From Flammeovirga pectinis (GTDB taxonomy: Bacteria; Bacteroidota; Bacteroidia; Cytophagales; Flammeovirgaceae): DNA of 64,000 bases. The position numbers and the translations under genes were made by a program. Each line of letters starts with the position of its first letter. Position 1 is the stretch's first letter. Location of the stretch: NCBI RefSeq assembly GCF_003970675.1, contig NZ_CP034562.1, forward strand, positions 496,001 through 560,000, written 5' to 3'. Below, piece after piece: positions 1-8,654 of the stretch. The notes beneath the pieces are model-generated. The model did not search any database. It saw only the letters and a program-made list of their open reading frames with translations, and was not told where the DNA came from.

Positions 1-91
1 TAAAATAAACAACCCTTGAAACTCTTTAACTTTTTTTGCTGATATATCTAGAGTATTATCACTTTATTTGTTTTGTATTAAACAGATAATT

Positions 92-460
92 ATGAAAGCA
101 TTTTTACTATTTTTATTAACATCAGCATTGTTTTTTTCTTGTTCATCAAATGATATTGAACCAAAAGGAGGAAACTTTGATCAAGTTTTATTATCACCAG
201 ATGGTAACACTTTGTACATATACCATTCGGACTTAACATTTGAGGGGTATATACCATCTACAAATGAATATATAAGAGGAATGTGGAGCTACTACCCAAC
301 TGCTGAGGCAAAGGAAGGTGACATGTTTCTTAAAGCTAGTGGTACAAAGATAATTGCATGCGATGGACTTGTTATTTCAATAGTACCTCCATTTGTTCTG
401 GATATAAATAGTCTGGAAGTTACAGATCAAAAGTTTGTTTCTTGTGGTAAAGCAGGATAA
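92..460 (+). CDS. Small secreted lipoprotein, unknown function
   Basis: Encodes about 122 residues starting with a lysine, a hydrophobic stretch and a lipobox-like SALFFSCS ending in Cys around residue 17, so it is probably exported and lipid-anchored. An in-frame TTG lies 24 bases upstream, but the ATG at 92 gives a normal signal peptide and is preferred. The mature part is short and has two further cysteines, including a C-terminal SCGKAG. I do not recognise a family. It is followed at once by a strong hairpin terminator and faces the porZ-like gene convergently. Real gene likely; function unknown. Confidence 0.65.
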   Translation: MKAFLLFLLTSALFFSCSSNDIEPKGGNFDQVLLSPDGNTLYIYHSDLTFEGYIPSTNEYIRGMWSYYPTAEAKEGDMFLKASGTKIIACDGLVISIVPPFVLDINSLEVTDQKFVSCGKAG

Positions 461-463
461 AAG

Positions 464-500
464 AAAATCCTCATTGATTAAATTCAATGAGGATTTTTTT
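464..500. terminator. Bidirectional intrinsic terminator
   Basis: A perfect 14-bp stem (464-477 with 484-497) around a 6-base loop, with a T run on the plus side and an A-rich flank on the other. It sits between two convergent genes and can serve both. Confidence 0.85.
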
Positions 501-524
501 ATAGTTAATATTGATCAGAATAAA

Positions 525-2756
525 CTACCTAATTACTGCAAACTTACCTGCATATTTTTCATTGCCATCAAAATCGGTAGCAAATACAAAGTAAACGCCT
601 GAGCTTGGTCTTTGATTATCGTTCAATCTTAGATTCCAAGATACTCCACCACCAAAAGCTTGACCATCCCAAACTAAATTACCTGCTGAGTCTGTAATTT
701 TTACACTAGCATCTTTTACTAAACCTGTTATTGTAAGTACTCCTTGGTAATTGGGGCGAACAGGACTAGGAAATATCTTTACATCTTTAAATTGAGAAGT
801 GGCATCAGTAGCATCAGATCTATAAGAAACGATTCCATTATCAGACGCAATAAATACTTCACCACTTACAGGTTGTACAGCTAAAGAAGTAATATTATCA
901 GATAATAGCGATGAATTTTCTACTGTAAAGTAGTCATACAAAGTACCTCCATCTTTACTAAAAAGCCATAGTCCACGCCCTGTACCAATCCATTTTCTAT
1001 TACCTCCATCTGTAGTAATTGTTTGTACTTTTTCTCCTCTTAACAATGGAAAACCATCATATCTCGGTAACGAAACTTCAAAATTACCAGCTTCAACTGG
1101 AGATATGCCATAATATTCTGCAGCTCCATCATCTGTACCAATCCACATACTTCCTACTCTATCTAAGTCTATAGTGTAAACAGTTGCACTCGGTAAACCT
1201 CCATTTGTTTGGTCTGTATTTATATACCTAGAATTGTTTTCTTTAAAAACCATTAATCGGTTATTAGGAAGTACAAACCAAGTATCATTTTGTAATGAGT
1301 TTTGAGTTGCTATTGCTCCAGCAGATAATTTACTATCTCTAGCATGTTGCCATTCTCCATCGGAGTTTCTATAGTGAACCCATCCAGGAGAAGATGTCCA
1401 AAGGTTTCCGTATTGATCAAATGATAAACTCTTGATATGGGCATCAGAATTTCCATCAACTAGTAGCTCTTTTTTTATCAGCTCTATAGATTCATCATTA
1501 ATATTATAAACTAATAGGCCGTCTCCATCAGAAGCAAAATATATTTTATTTTCAATCTCATTATAGGCCATTCCATATAAGGGAGCTGTATTTTGAATCG
1601 ATATACTTCCAGTTCTTTCCAAAGATGTATAATTTTTCCATTGTCCATCTTTAAAAATTGAAAAAGAACCTACTTGTACATTATTACTTTCTGCAGGAGT
1701 AATAGCAATAAGTTCCCCTGCATTTATTATTTGATAAGCTGTAGGATACAAAGGTCCTGAAGGAGCATACCCTTCAATCTCTTGTCCATTTTCTGATACA
1801 CTAATTAAACCATTAATGTTGTCTGCTATCCAAGCTTTTCCCTCTTCATCATCAAGTATTTGTCTTGGATTTGGAGATTTAGGGTCCGACCAAGTACTTA
1901 CATTATCAGATGGATCAATAATTTTGAGTGATGTTGAGATGGGTAAAACAATATCATCACCCCAAAAATCTAATTTAAAGGCGGTTTCTGTACCAAAAGA
2001 AAATATTGAACTAGAAGTATTATTTTCAAACTTTAGTAATTGATTTAAATTGTCATCGGTATAATAAATACCATTATCTGTATATAAAAGTGATTTAGTA
2101 GAATTTTGAACAGGAACGATTAGATTCCAATTCGAGTAATCTTGTTTGTTTGTAACTTCGTCGTCGGCAACACTTTTAATACCTTCAGCAGAAGCAATGT
2201 AAAGAGAATCTTCAGATATTGAGATGTCATAAACAGCATTCTCACTTCCATTTTCACCTATAAAATCATAGGTTTCTTCGATAATATAATTTTCAGTATT
2301 AATTTTAACTATACCAAAACTAGCACATATATACATGTATTGTTTATCCATTCTTAACCCATAAAATTCTTTATTGGGGTAATTAGAATTTAAAACAGTT
2401 CTCATGTTTACAATATCTGTTTCAGAGATAAAATCAATATTTCCATTTTTATAAAGCACAATTAATTGGTCTGAAGGACTTGCGTAACCTAATGTGAGAA
2501 TGTCAGAATCACTTAAGCCATCTTCTTTAGATATAGTAGAAATAACACCAGACGCTTTCTCATAAGAGAATAAAGCATTATTAGAAGCACAAAACACCTC
2601 ATTATCTGCAATTGCTACAGAGATAGCATTACTATAATTTAAATGTGAACGCCATGTATTAACAGGTATATTATCTTCTTGACACAGTCCATTTAATGAA
2701 AAAAGTAAAAGAGCTGTTTGTAGATATAATAAAAATATATGTGATGTTTTTTTCAT
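525..2756 (-). CDS. porZ: PorZ-like type IX secretion beta-propeller protein
   Basis: About 743 residues. A Sec signal peptide (MKKTSHIFLLYLQ...) precedes the mature start near EDNIPVNTWRSHLNY. The ATG at 2756 is chosen over an in-frame start 42 bases upstream because it begins the signal peptide. The N-terminal region (WRSHLNYSNAISVAI, EDGLSD, YKNGNIDFI) and the repeated blades of the form 'GSMWIGTDDGAAEY' and 'RKWIGTGRGLWLF' are typical of PorZ and two-component-regulator propellers. The last ~80 residues (FPSPVRPNYQGVLTITGL ... GVYFVFATDFDG ... KFAVIR) form a T9SS-type C-terminal domain. In Porphyromonas, PorZ is a surface part of the PorU/V/Q/Z attachment complex. No other T9SS gene is adjacent. 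Confidence 0.85.
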   Translation of the reverse strand: MKKTSHIFLLYLQTALLLFSLNGLCQEDNIPVNTWRSHLNYSNAISVAIADNEVFCASNNALFSYEKASGVISTISKEDGLSDSDILTLGYASPSDQLIVLYKNGNIDFISETDIVNMRTVLNSNYPNKEFYGLRMDKQYMYICASFGIVKINTENYIIEETYDFIGENGSENAVYDISISEDSLYIASAEGIKSVADDEVTNKQDYSNWNLIVPVQNSTKSLLYTDNGIYYTDDNLNQLLKFENNTSSSIFSFGTETAFKLDFWGDDIVLPISTSLKIIDPSDNVSTWSDPKSPNPRQILDDEEGKAWIADNINGLISVSENGQEIEGYAPSGPLYPTAYQIINAGELIAITPAESNNVQVGSFSIFKDGQWKNYTSLERTGSISIQNTAPLYGMAYNEIENKIYFASDGDGLLVYNINDESIELIKKELLVDGNSDAHIKSLSFDQYGNLWTSSPGWVHYRNSDGEWQHARDSKLSAGAIATQNSLQNDTWFVLPNNRLMVFKENNSRYINTDQTNGGLPSATVYTIDLDRVGSMWIGTDDGAAEYYGISPVEAGNFEVSLPRYDGFPLLRGEKVQTITTDGGNRKWIGTGRGLWLFSKDGGTLYDYFTVENSSLLSDNITSLAVQPVSGEVFIASDNGIVSYRSDATDATSQFKDVKIFPSPVRPNYQGVLTITGLVKDASVKITDSAGNLVWDGQAFGGGVSWNLRLNDNQRPSSGVYFVFATDFDGNEKYAGKFAVIR

Positions 2757-2894
2757 GAAGAAGTTTTTCGTTTTGACAAAGCAAGTTAGCAATTGCAATA
2801 TGCTTATAGTCTAAAAATAGTAGAAAAGTTTTAAATTTAATCTAATGCAAACGGTTGAAGTTTAAGCTTGTTTTTAAATGATGATTAATAAAGT

Positions 2895-2902
2895 TATGTT
2901 TG
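2895..2902 (+). promoter_or_regulatory. -7 promoter element for amylase gene
   Basis: TATGTTTG matches the Bacteroidota -7 consensus TAnnTTTG. It lies 33 bases ahead of the ATG at 2936, which supports that start over one nearer the element. No clear -33 TTTG is seen. Confidence 0.5.
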
Positions 2903-2935
2903 CAACGTATGAAAATGTTAAACGACAATATATTT

Positions 2936-4822
2936 ATGAACATTTTAAAGTCTAGCTTGGCTGTTATTTCTATACTATTTTTAGGAATCAGCTGTGCTCC
3001 ACAAGAAGGACAAAAATCTACTTTACCTACTGAAGCAAAGATTACTACAGCAAAACCTGCAGACGTTGTAAAATTAGATAACGTAGAACCAGCATACTGG
3101 TGGGCAGGCATGAAGTCTGAAACTGTATTATTAGTTATTCATGGAGAAAATATAGCTTCATCAACAGTAAATGTTGAAGGAGGGTTAACGATTTCTAGTT
3201 TAAATACTCAAGATAATCCTAATTATCTATTTTTAGATTTGAATACTAGTGGTGTTAAACCAGGTAAATATCCAATTACATTTACTTCTAAAGCAGGTAA
3301 ATTATCTTATGATTTTGAACTTAAAGCAAGAAACAAAGACATAAAGGCTCAAGGACTTACAGCTAAAGATGTAATGTACTTAATTATGCCGGATAGATTT
3401 GCTAACGGAGATGTTAGTAATGATTCTCAAGATAACTTATCACAAAAAGCAGATCGTTCTTTTAGAGGTGGTAGACATGGTGGCGATATTGCTGGTGTGA
3501 CGTCTAAATTAGACTACATGAACGATCTTGGTGTAACTACTGTTTGGTTAACTCCTTTCTTGGAAAATAACCAACCAGAATGGTCTTACCATGGTTATGC
3601 AATTACTAACTTTTATAAAGCAGATGGTCGTCATGGTACTAATGCTGATTATAAAAATATGGTAACTCAAGCACATAGCAAAAAGATGAAAGTTGTTATG
3701 GATTTAGTTTTCAACCATATTGGTAATGGCCATAAATGGATGCAAGATTTACCTGCAAAAGATTGGATTCATCAGTGGGATGAGTTTACAAAAACAAACT
3801 ATAAAGGTGAGGCACTATCTGATCCAAATGCATCTGATTATGATAAAAAAATCATGTCTGATGGTTGGTTTGATACTCACATGCCAGACCTTAATCAAGA
3901 TAATCCTTACTTAGCAAAGTATTTAATGCAAGCAAGTGTATTCTGGATAGAATATGCGGGTATTGATGGTATTCGTATGGATACGTATCCTTACAATAAA
4001 AAAGAAATGATGTCTGAATGGGTATCATATGTATTAAACGAGTACCCTAATTTCTACATAGTAGGAGAGACTTGGTTACCTGGTGCTACATGGGAATCGT
4101 ATTGGAAAGCTGGTGGTAACAACCGTGATGGTTTTGTTTCTACTTTAAAATCTGTTTCTGATTTTCCTGTTTGGGATGCGGTAAATAGAACATGGAGAAA
4201 CCACTGGAGTGTAACAGAATTATATAAAACACTTACAGAAGATTTCTTATATGATAATCCAATTCAAAATAAAATTTTCTTAGATAACCACGATGTAGAT
4301 AGAGCATATGGCGTATTTGGTAAAAACTTGCCAAACATGAAATTAGCAACATCTTTCTTATTAACTACACGTGGTATTCCTCAAATTTTCTACGGTACAG
4401 AAATTTTGATGTCTAAAGGTGGTGATCATGGTGATTTAAGAGAAGATTTTCCTGGAGGATGGCCTGGCGATAAGCGAGATGCTTTTACTGCAAAAGGTAG
4501 AACTAAGCAGGAAAATGATTACTTTAATTACATGAGAACGATACTTCAATGGAGAAAAACATCTTCGGCAATTGCAGAAGGTAAATTAAAACATTGGGTA
4601 CCTTTTAATGAAGTTTATGTATATGCTCGTTATACAAAAGAACAGACTGCATTTGTTGTAATTAATAACAATGAAAAAGCACAAACTTTTGATGTAAAAC
4701 GTTTTAAAGAAGTTCTTAGCGGATTTAAATCTGGTACAGATATATTGACAGGGAAATTTGTTGATGTAACAAAATCAATTTCAGTTCCTGCAAAAACTGC
4801 TTATATTTTAGAGCTTAAATAA
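2936..4822 (+). CDS. Lipoprotein alpha-amylase / neopullulanase-like, GH13
   Basis: About 628 residues. A signal peptide with lipobox LGISC (Cys20) makes it a lipoprotein. Residues ~45-130 resemble the cyclomaltodextrinase N-terminal beta domain (VEPAYWWAGMKSETVLLVIHG), followed by the GH13 barrel starting at VMYLIMPDRFANGD. The catalytic set is visible: Asp349 in GIRMDTYPY (nucleophile), Glu378 in VGETW (acid/base) and Asp453 in LDNHD. It should hydrolyse alpha-1,4 glucans, probably at the cell surface or in the periplasm, in the manner of Bacteroides SusA/SusG. No SusC/D pair or regulator accompanies it. Earlier in-frame ATG/TTG codons exist, but the promoter position favours 2936. Confidence 0.9.
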   Translation: MNILKSSLAVISILFLGISCAPQEGQKSTLPTEAKITTAKPADVVKLDNVEPAYWWAGMKSETVLLVIHGENIASSTVNVEGGLTISSLNTQDNPNYLFLDLNTSGVKPGKYPITFTSKAGKLSYDFELKARNKDIKAQGLTAKDVMYLIMPDRFANGDVSNDSQDNLSQKADRSFRGGRHGGDIAGVTSKLDYMNDLGVTTVWLTPFLENNQPEWSYHGYAITNFYKADGRHGTNADYKNMVTQAHSKKMKVVMDLVFNHIGNGHKWMQDLPAKDWIHQWDEFTKTNYKGEALSDPNASDYDKKIMSDGWFDTHMPDLNQDNPYLAKYLMQASVFWIEYAGIDGIRMDTYPYNKKEMMSEWVSYVLNEYPNFYIVGETWLPGATWESYWKAGGNNRDGFVSTLKSVSDFPVWDAVNRTWRNHWSVTELYKTLTEDFLYDNPIQNKIFLDNHDVDRAYGVFGKNLPNMKLATSFLLTTRGIPQIFYGTEILMSKGGDHGDLREDFPGGWPGDKRDAFTAKGRTKQENDYFNYMRTILQWRKTSSAIAEGKLKHWVPFNEVYVYARYTKEQTAFVVINNNEKAQTFDVKRFKEVLSGFKSGTDILTGKFVDVTKSISVPAKTAYILELK

Positions 4823-4845
4823 TTACTTTTAACTCTGATAGAATT

Positions 4846-4878
4846 AGCCTCTTATTTAACTAAGTAAGGGGCTTTTTT
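4846..4878 (+). terminator. Intrinsic terminator after amylase
   Basis: A 9-bp stem (4846-4854 with 4865-4873, one G-T pair) followed by TTTTTT. Confidence 0.75.
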
Positions 4879-5027
4879 GTACCCAGTACTTTTTTATGAA
4901 TGAGTAGTTTTATATCATTAAGTTGAAATTAGTAAACAATGGTTTCTTTGATTCCGTTTATGATATAGACTTTAAAGTTATCATTTGATTTAATAGACCA
5001 AAATGTAGTACCTTAAATTCTCTAAAC

Positions 5028-5035
5028 TAAATTTG
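5028..5035 (+). promoter_or_regulatory. -7 promoter element for Nudix gene
   Basis: TAAATTTG fits TAnnTTTG and lies 34 bases upstream of the ATG at 5070. The -33 region is weak. Confidence 0.5.
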
Positions 5036-5069
5036 TCTTGTTCGGTTTTACTATCAAAGAAATTATATA

Positions 5070-5714
5070 ATGAAATATTCAAAAGGTGTTGTTACTAATT
5101 GGGATCAGAAATTAGAAGAAGCATTAAAATTAGATAAGCCCGGTAGATCAGCCCATCGTAAAATGTCATCTCAGCACAGACAGGAAATTACTCCTACAAA
5201 AATTCCTGAAAATGCACGAAAGGCAGCTGTACTTATTTTATTAAAAGAAGTAGGAGATACATGGGTCTTTCCATTAATACAACGCCCTTCTTATGATGGA
5301 GTTCATAGTGGTCAGATGGCTTTTCCTGGAGGAAAGTACGATGATACTGATGAGGATTTAATATATACTGCATTAAGAGAATGCCATGAGGAAATAGGAA
5401 TTACAGTTGATAGAACTGATGTTATTGGAACGTTATCAGATTTATATATTCCACCTTCTAATATGCATGTTTTACCAGTTGTAGCAAGATATAACCAAGT
5501 ATTTGATTATACTTTAGATGACTATGAAGTCGATAAAGTTGTAGAAACTCATGTAGATCATATTCAGAATATTGATAACCACAAAGAGCATACTTTTAAA
5601 CTTAAAAGTGGTGTGAATTATAAAACTCCTGCTTTTGATGTTGACGGACATACTGTTTGGGGAGCAACAGCAATGATGTTAAGCGAGCTTTTAATGGTTT
5701 TAGAAAAAATATAA
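5070..5714 (+). CDS. Nudix hydrolase, CoA pyrophosphatase type
   Basis: 214 residues. The Nudix core runs from FPGGKYDDTDEDLI into TALRECHEEIGI, containing the REx2EExG catalytic helix that binds the divalent metal. The 'FPGGK.D..D.D....ALREC.EEIG' pattern is the one seen in CoA pyrophosphatases (NudL/NUDT7), which cleave CoA to 4'-phosphopantetheine and 3',5'-ADP. Preceding it, LIQRPSYDGVHSGQMAFPGG also matches this group. Cytosolic, with no signal peptide. Single gene with its own promoter; the exact substrate is inferred from the motif only. Confidence 0.85.
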   Translation: MKYSKGVVTNWDQKLEEALKLDKPGRSAHRKMSSQHRQEITPTKIPENARKAAVLILLKEVGDTWVFPLIQRPSYDGVHSGQMAFPGGKYDDTDEDLIYTALRECHEEIGITVDRTDVIGTLSDLYIPPSNMHVLPVVARYNQVFDYTLDDYEVDKVVETHVDHIQNIDNHKEHTFKLKSGVNYKTPAFDVDGHTVWGATAMMLSELLMVLEKI

Positions 5715-5717
5715 AAA

Positions 5718-5747
5718 AACTCTAGTCTAACATTGAAGACTAGAGTT
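5718..5747 (-). terminator. Intrinsic terminator, mainly for hemN
   Basis: A perfect 11-bp stem (5718-5728 with 5737-5747). The A7 run just before it becomes a T run for minus-strand transcription, so it mainly ends hemN and may also stop the Nudix gene. Confidence 0.75.
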
Positions 5748-5770
5748 CTAAAATAGCTATTATTTTGTTG

Positions 5771-7135
5771 TTAAATAGTAGACGAGAATATTCTTGCTTG
5801 AGGCTTATCTGCTAACATTCTAGCATCTAACGTCATACATATATTTCTAACAAAAGGTCTTCCTTTTTCTGTAACAGTTAAAGACCTTTCTTTAAGTTCT
5901 AACAATCCGTCGTTTTGCATTTCAGCTAAACGTTCGGGTAAGGCTTTAAATAAAGGTAATTTGGCAGTAGCTTCATCCCAAGTAGTTTCAAAGTGACACA
6001 TTACATCTAGTATATGTTGACGTACCATTAAATCCTCCTCAGATAATATGTGACCACGGAAAATAGGTAATTTACCTTCTTCTACAGTTGCTTTATACTC
6101 TTCTACCTTTTTAATATTTTGAGCAAAACTTGTCCAAGAATCAGAAATTGATGAACAGCCTAAACCTACCATCAATTGCGTATAAGTTGGAGCATAGCCC
6201 ATAAAGTTTCTATGTAAAGATTTATTGTCTGCAGCAATTGCCAAACCATCTGTTGGTAAAGCAAAGTGATCCATACCAATTTCTACATAGCCAGCATCTT
6301 CAAACATTTCTTTTCCGACTTCATATAAAGCTCTTTTTTCTTCGTTAGAAGGAAGATCTTCGTCAGAGAAACCTCTTTGCCCTGGAGCGGTCCAAGGTAC
6401 ATGAGCATAGCTATAATAAGCAATACGGTCTGGTCTTAAAGCATTAGATTTTGAGATTGTATCTTTTACGCATTCCAATTTCTGGAAAGGTAAACCAAAA
6501 ACTAAATCAAAGTTTACAGAAGTATATCCAATTTCTCTAGCTTGATTGGTAACACTTTCTACTTGCTTATAAGATTGTACTCTATTGATAGCTTTCTGGA
6601 CAACTGGATCAAAATCTTGAATACCTAAACTCAAACGAGTAAATCCAACGTCATATAAAGCTTTTAAATGTTCTGTAGTTGTGTTTACAGGGTTTGCTTC
6701 AAAACCTAACTCTGCATCATCACATTTTACAGCATCTTCAAAAATACCATTAATTAATAACTGAAGATTTTCTGGACTAAAGAATGTTGGCGTACCACCC
6801 CCTAAGTGTATTTCTTTAATTCTTGGCTTTTCATCGCCAAAAATAGAAATATACATTTTCCATTCTTTTAATAGTGCAGTTATATAAGAATCTTCTACTC
6901 CATGATTTATAGTGATACGTTTGTTACATCCACAGAATGTACAAAGTTTTTCACAGTAAGGAAGGTGAATATATAAACTTATACCATCTTTCTGATTACT
7001 CGTAGAGAAAGCATCAGCAACATGTTTTGCCCATTGATCAATAGTAGGGTCATTGTCCCAATACGGTACCGTAGGATAACTTGTGTATCTAGGCCCAGGA
7101 ACATTATATTTTCGGATGAGTGATTTATTTTCCAT
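5771..7135 (-). CDS. hemN: Oxygen-independent coproporphyrinogen III oxidase
   Basis: 454 residues, the usual HemN length. It is a radical-SAM enzyme that decarboxylates two propionates of coproporphyrinogen III to make protoporphyrinogen IX without oxygen. The CxxxCxxCxC signature is at Cys61, Cys65, Cys68 and Cys70 (HLPYCEKLCTFCGC). The N-terminal KYNVPGPRYTSYPTVPYW and the HLGGGTPTFF segment that follows the cluster are also HemN hallmarks. The C-terminal HemN domain (LTEKGRPFVRNICMTLD-like) distinguishes it from the shorter HemW. Monocistronic, with a consensus -7 element 26 bases upstream. Confidence 0.95.
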   Translation of the reverse strand: MENKSLIRKYNVPGPRYTSYPTVPYWDNDPTIDQWAKHVADAFSTSNQKDGISLYIHLPYCEKLCTFCGCNKRITINHGVEDSYITALLKEWKMYISIFGDEKPRIKEIHLGGGTPTFFSPENLQLLINGIFEDAVKCDDAELGFEANPVNTTTEHLKALYDVGFTRLSLGIQDFDPVVQKAINRVQSYKQVESVTNQAREIGYTSVNFDLVFGLPFQKLECVKDTISKSNALRPDRIAYYSYAHVPWTAPGQRGFSDEDLPSNEEKRALYEVGKEMFEDAGYVEIGMDHFALPTDGLAIAADNKSLHRNFMGYAPTYTQLMVGLGCSSISDSWTSFAQNIKKVEEYKATVEEGKLPIFRGHILSEEDLMVRQHILDVMCHFETTWDEATAKLPLFKALPERLAEMQNDGLLELKERSLTVTEKGRPFVRNICMTLDARMLADKPQARIFSSTI

Positions 7136-7160
7136 GATAATTTCTGAGAAATTCGAACTG

Positions 7161-7168
7161 CAAAGTTA
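7161..7168 (-). promoter_or_regulatory. -7 promoter element for hemN
   Basis: Minus strand reads TAACTTTG, a TAnnTTTG match 26 bases upstream of the hemN ATG. Confidence 0.55.
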
Positions 7169-7252
7169 ATTGTTCTAATTAACTATTTGATGTTGATAAT
7201 CACCACTCTTTAAATCAATACTTAATAATGTGTAATAATTATAGATTTTTCT

Positions 7253-8047
7253 TTATACAGTTATTTCACCAATCATATACGTTTTACAATTACCAGTAAT
7301 TAGTACACGCTCATTTTTGTCTTCACAATACAATGTTCCTCCTCTTCTAGAAATTTGTTTTGCAGTTAGGTTTTTTAAATTTAGTTTATCACTCCAATAC
7401 GGAATTAATACAGTGTGTGCAGAACCTGTTACGGGGTCTTCATTTATACCAATTCCGGGATGAAAAAATCTAGAAACAAAATCTACATTTTCTTGGCTAC
7501 TTTGTGCTGTAACTATTATTCCTAATTCAGGATTTTCTTTATTGATCAATGAAAAATCAGGAGTTAGATCAAATAGTGTTTTTTCATTTGATACTTCACA
7601 AAGAATAAACATTCCATTTTTTAAGCAGTAATTGATTTGGCAACCTAATGCATTTTCTAAATAACTTGGTTTAGCAAAATCTACAGGTTTTTGACTTGGA
7701 AAATTTAACGTGTAGCCATTTTCACTTCTCTCCACAGACAAATCACCACTTAGGTGAGAATGAAATTTTATAGTATGAGAAGGAAGGTTTTCATGTTTAA
7801 ATAAATAATGAGCAGTAGCTAAAGTAGCATGACCACAAAGGCGTATTTCAGTCTCAGGTGTAAACCACCTAATAGAATAATATTCTTTTTCTTTCTTGAA
7901 AAATACAGTTTCGGATAAGTTGTTTTCTATTGCAATAGATTGCATTATGTCTTCATCTATCCAAGATTGTAGTGGAATAACAGCGGCAGGGTTTCCTTTA
8001 AATACATCAGTTGTAAATGCATCTATCTGATAAATAGGTAAGTTCAT
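7253..8047 (-). CDS. PhzF family isomerase/epimerase-like protein
   Basis: 264 residues, typical for the PhzF fold of two similar diaminopimelate-epimerase-like halves. Visible hallmarks are the N-terminal YQIDAFTTDVFKGNPAAV, Glu46 in NNLSETVFF (the position of the catalytic Glu in PhzF), the RWFTPETEIRLCGHATLA box and GINEDPVTGSAHT near residue 205. PhzF itself isomerises a phenazine precursor, but no phenazine genes are present, so the substrate here is unknown. It is transcribed away from the DM13 gene and probably has its own promoter in the 67-bp divergent gap. Confidence 0.88.
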   Translation of the reverse strand: MNLPIYQIDAFTTDVFKGNPAAVIPLQSWIDEDIMQSIAIENNLSETVFFKKEKEYYSIRWFTPETEIRLCGHATLATAHYLFKHENLPSHTIKFHSHLSGDLSVERSENGYTLNFPSQKPVDFAKPSYLENALGCQINYCLKNGMFILCEVSNEKTLFDLTPDFSLINKENPELGIIVTAQSSQENVDFVSRFFHPGIGINEDPVTGSAHTVLIPYWSDKLNLKNLTAKQISRRGGTLYCEDKNERVLITGNCKTYMIGEITV

Positions 8048-8114
8048 AATTTGCTTTGCTTTAGTATAATGTGTTATATTTCAATACTCTAAATAATAAC
8101 AAAATATTAACTAC

Positions 8115-8573
8115 ATGAAATTATTAGCTTATTCTCTACTTATTTGTCTCTTATTTTCTAACTGTAATAACAATCCAGAACCTGAGCCGTTAGATTTATC
8201 AACATTAAATGCTGATGCTGACGATGAAATGGCTTCAGACTCTGATACATCAAGCACTGATGCAGACGAGACAATGGCCGATCTAATGGGGAATTTTGAA
8301 AACGGAGCTCACCCTACCTCAGGTTCAGCTAAAATCGAAGGGTTATCTGTAGTCTTAAATACTGATTTTATGTCAGATAATGGTCCAGATTTATATGTTT
8401 ATTTAGCGCAGGGTACAAATGGAGACGGTTTTATTGATTTAGGTCGTTTGCAGGCAGTATCAGGAACACAAACATATACGTTACCAGAAGGGATAGATTT
8501 TTCTAAAAATAAATATCTACTTATTTGGTGTAAACAGTATAGCGTTCTTTTTGGACATGCAGTAATGGAATAG
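8115..8573 (+). CDS. DM13-domain lipoprotein
   Basis: 152 residues. A lipobox LFSNC (Cys17) is followed by an acidic, disordered Asp/Ser-rich linker (residues ~25-55) and then one DM13 domain: GNFENGAHPTSGSAKIEG, DNGPDLYVYLAQG, and the C-terminal YLLIWCKQYSVLFGHAVME. DM13 domains carry a conserved Cys and are proposed to have an electron-transfer or redox role. Here the conserved IWCK cysteine is present. No partner gene is next to it. It ends at a very strong terminator shared with feoB. Confidence 0.82.
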   Translation: MKLLAYSLLICLLFSNCNNNPEPEPLDLSTLNADADDEMASDSDTSSTDADETMADLMGNFENGAHPTSGSAKIEGLSVVLNTDFMSDNGPDLYVYLAQGTNGDGFIDLGRLQAVSGTQTYTLPEGIDFSKNKYLLIWCKQYSVLFGHAVME

Positions 8574-8590
8574 TTTTACACATAACGTAC

Positions 8591-8640
8591 ATAAACAAAG
8601 AGCCCTTTTTCTAATGAAAGAAAAAGGGCTCTTTGTTTAT
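8591..8640. terminator. Very long bidirectional terminator
   Basis: A perfect 22-bp stem (8591-8612 with 8619-8640) around a 6-base loop, with internal T5 and A5 tracts. It separates the convergent DM13 and feoB genes. Confidence 0.85.
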
Positions 8641-8654
8641 AAAAATAACTGTGT

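Noticed and set aside
2842-3111. Minus-strand frame of 89 codons at the start of the amylase gene
   Set aside because: Antisense to a well-supported gene and lacking signal or domain evidence.
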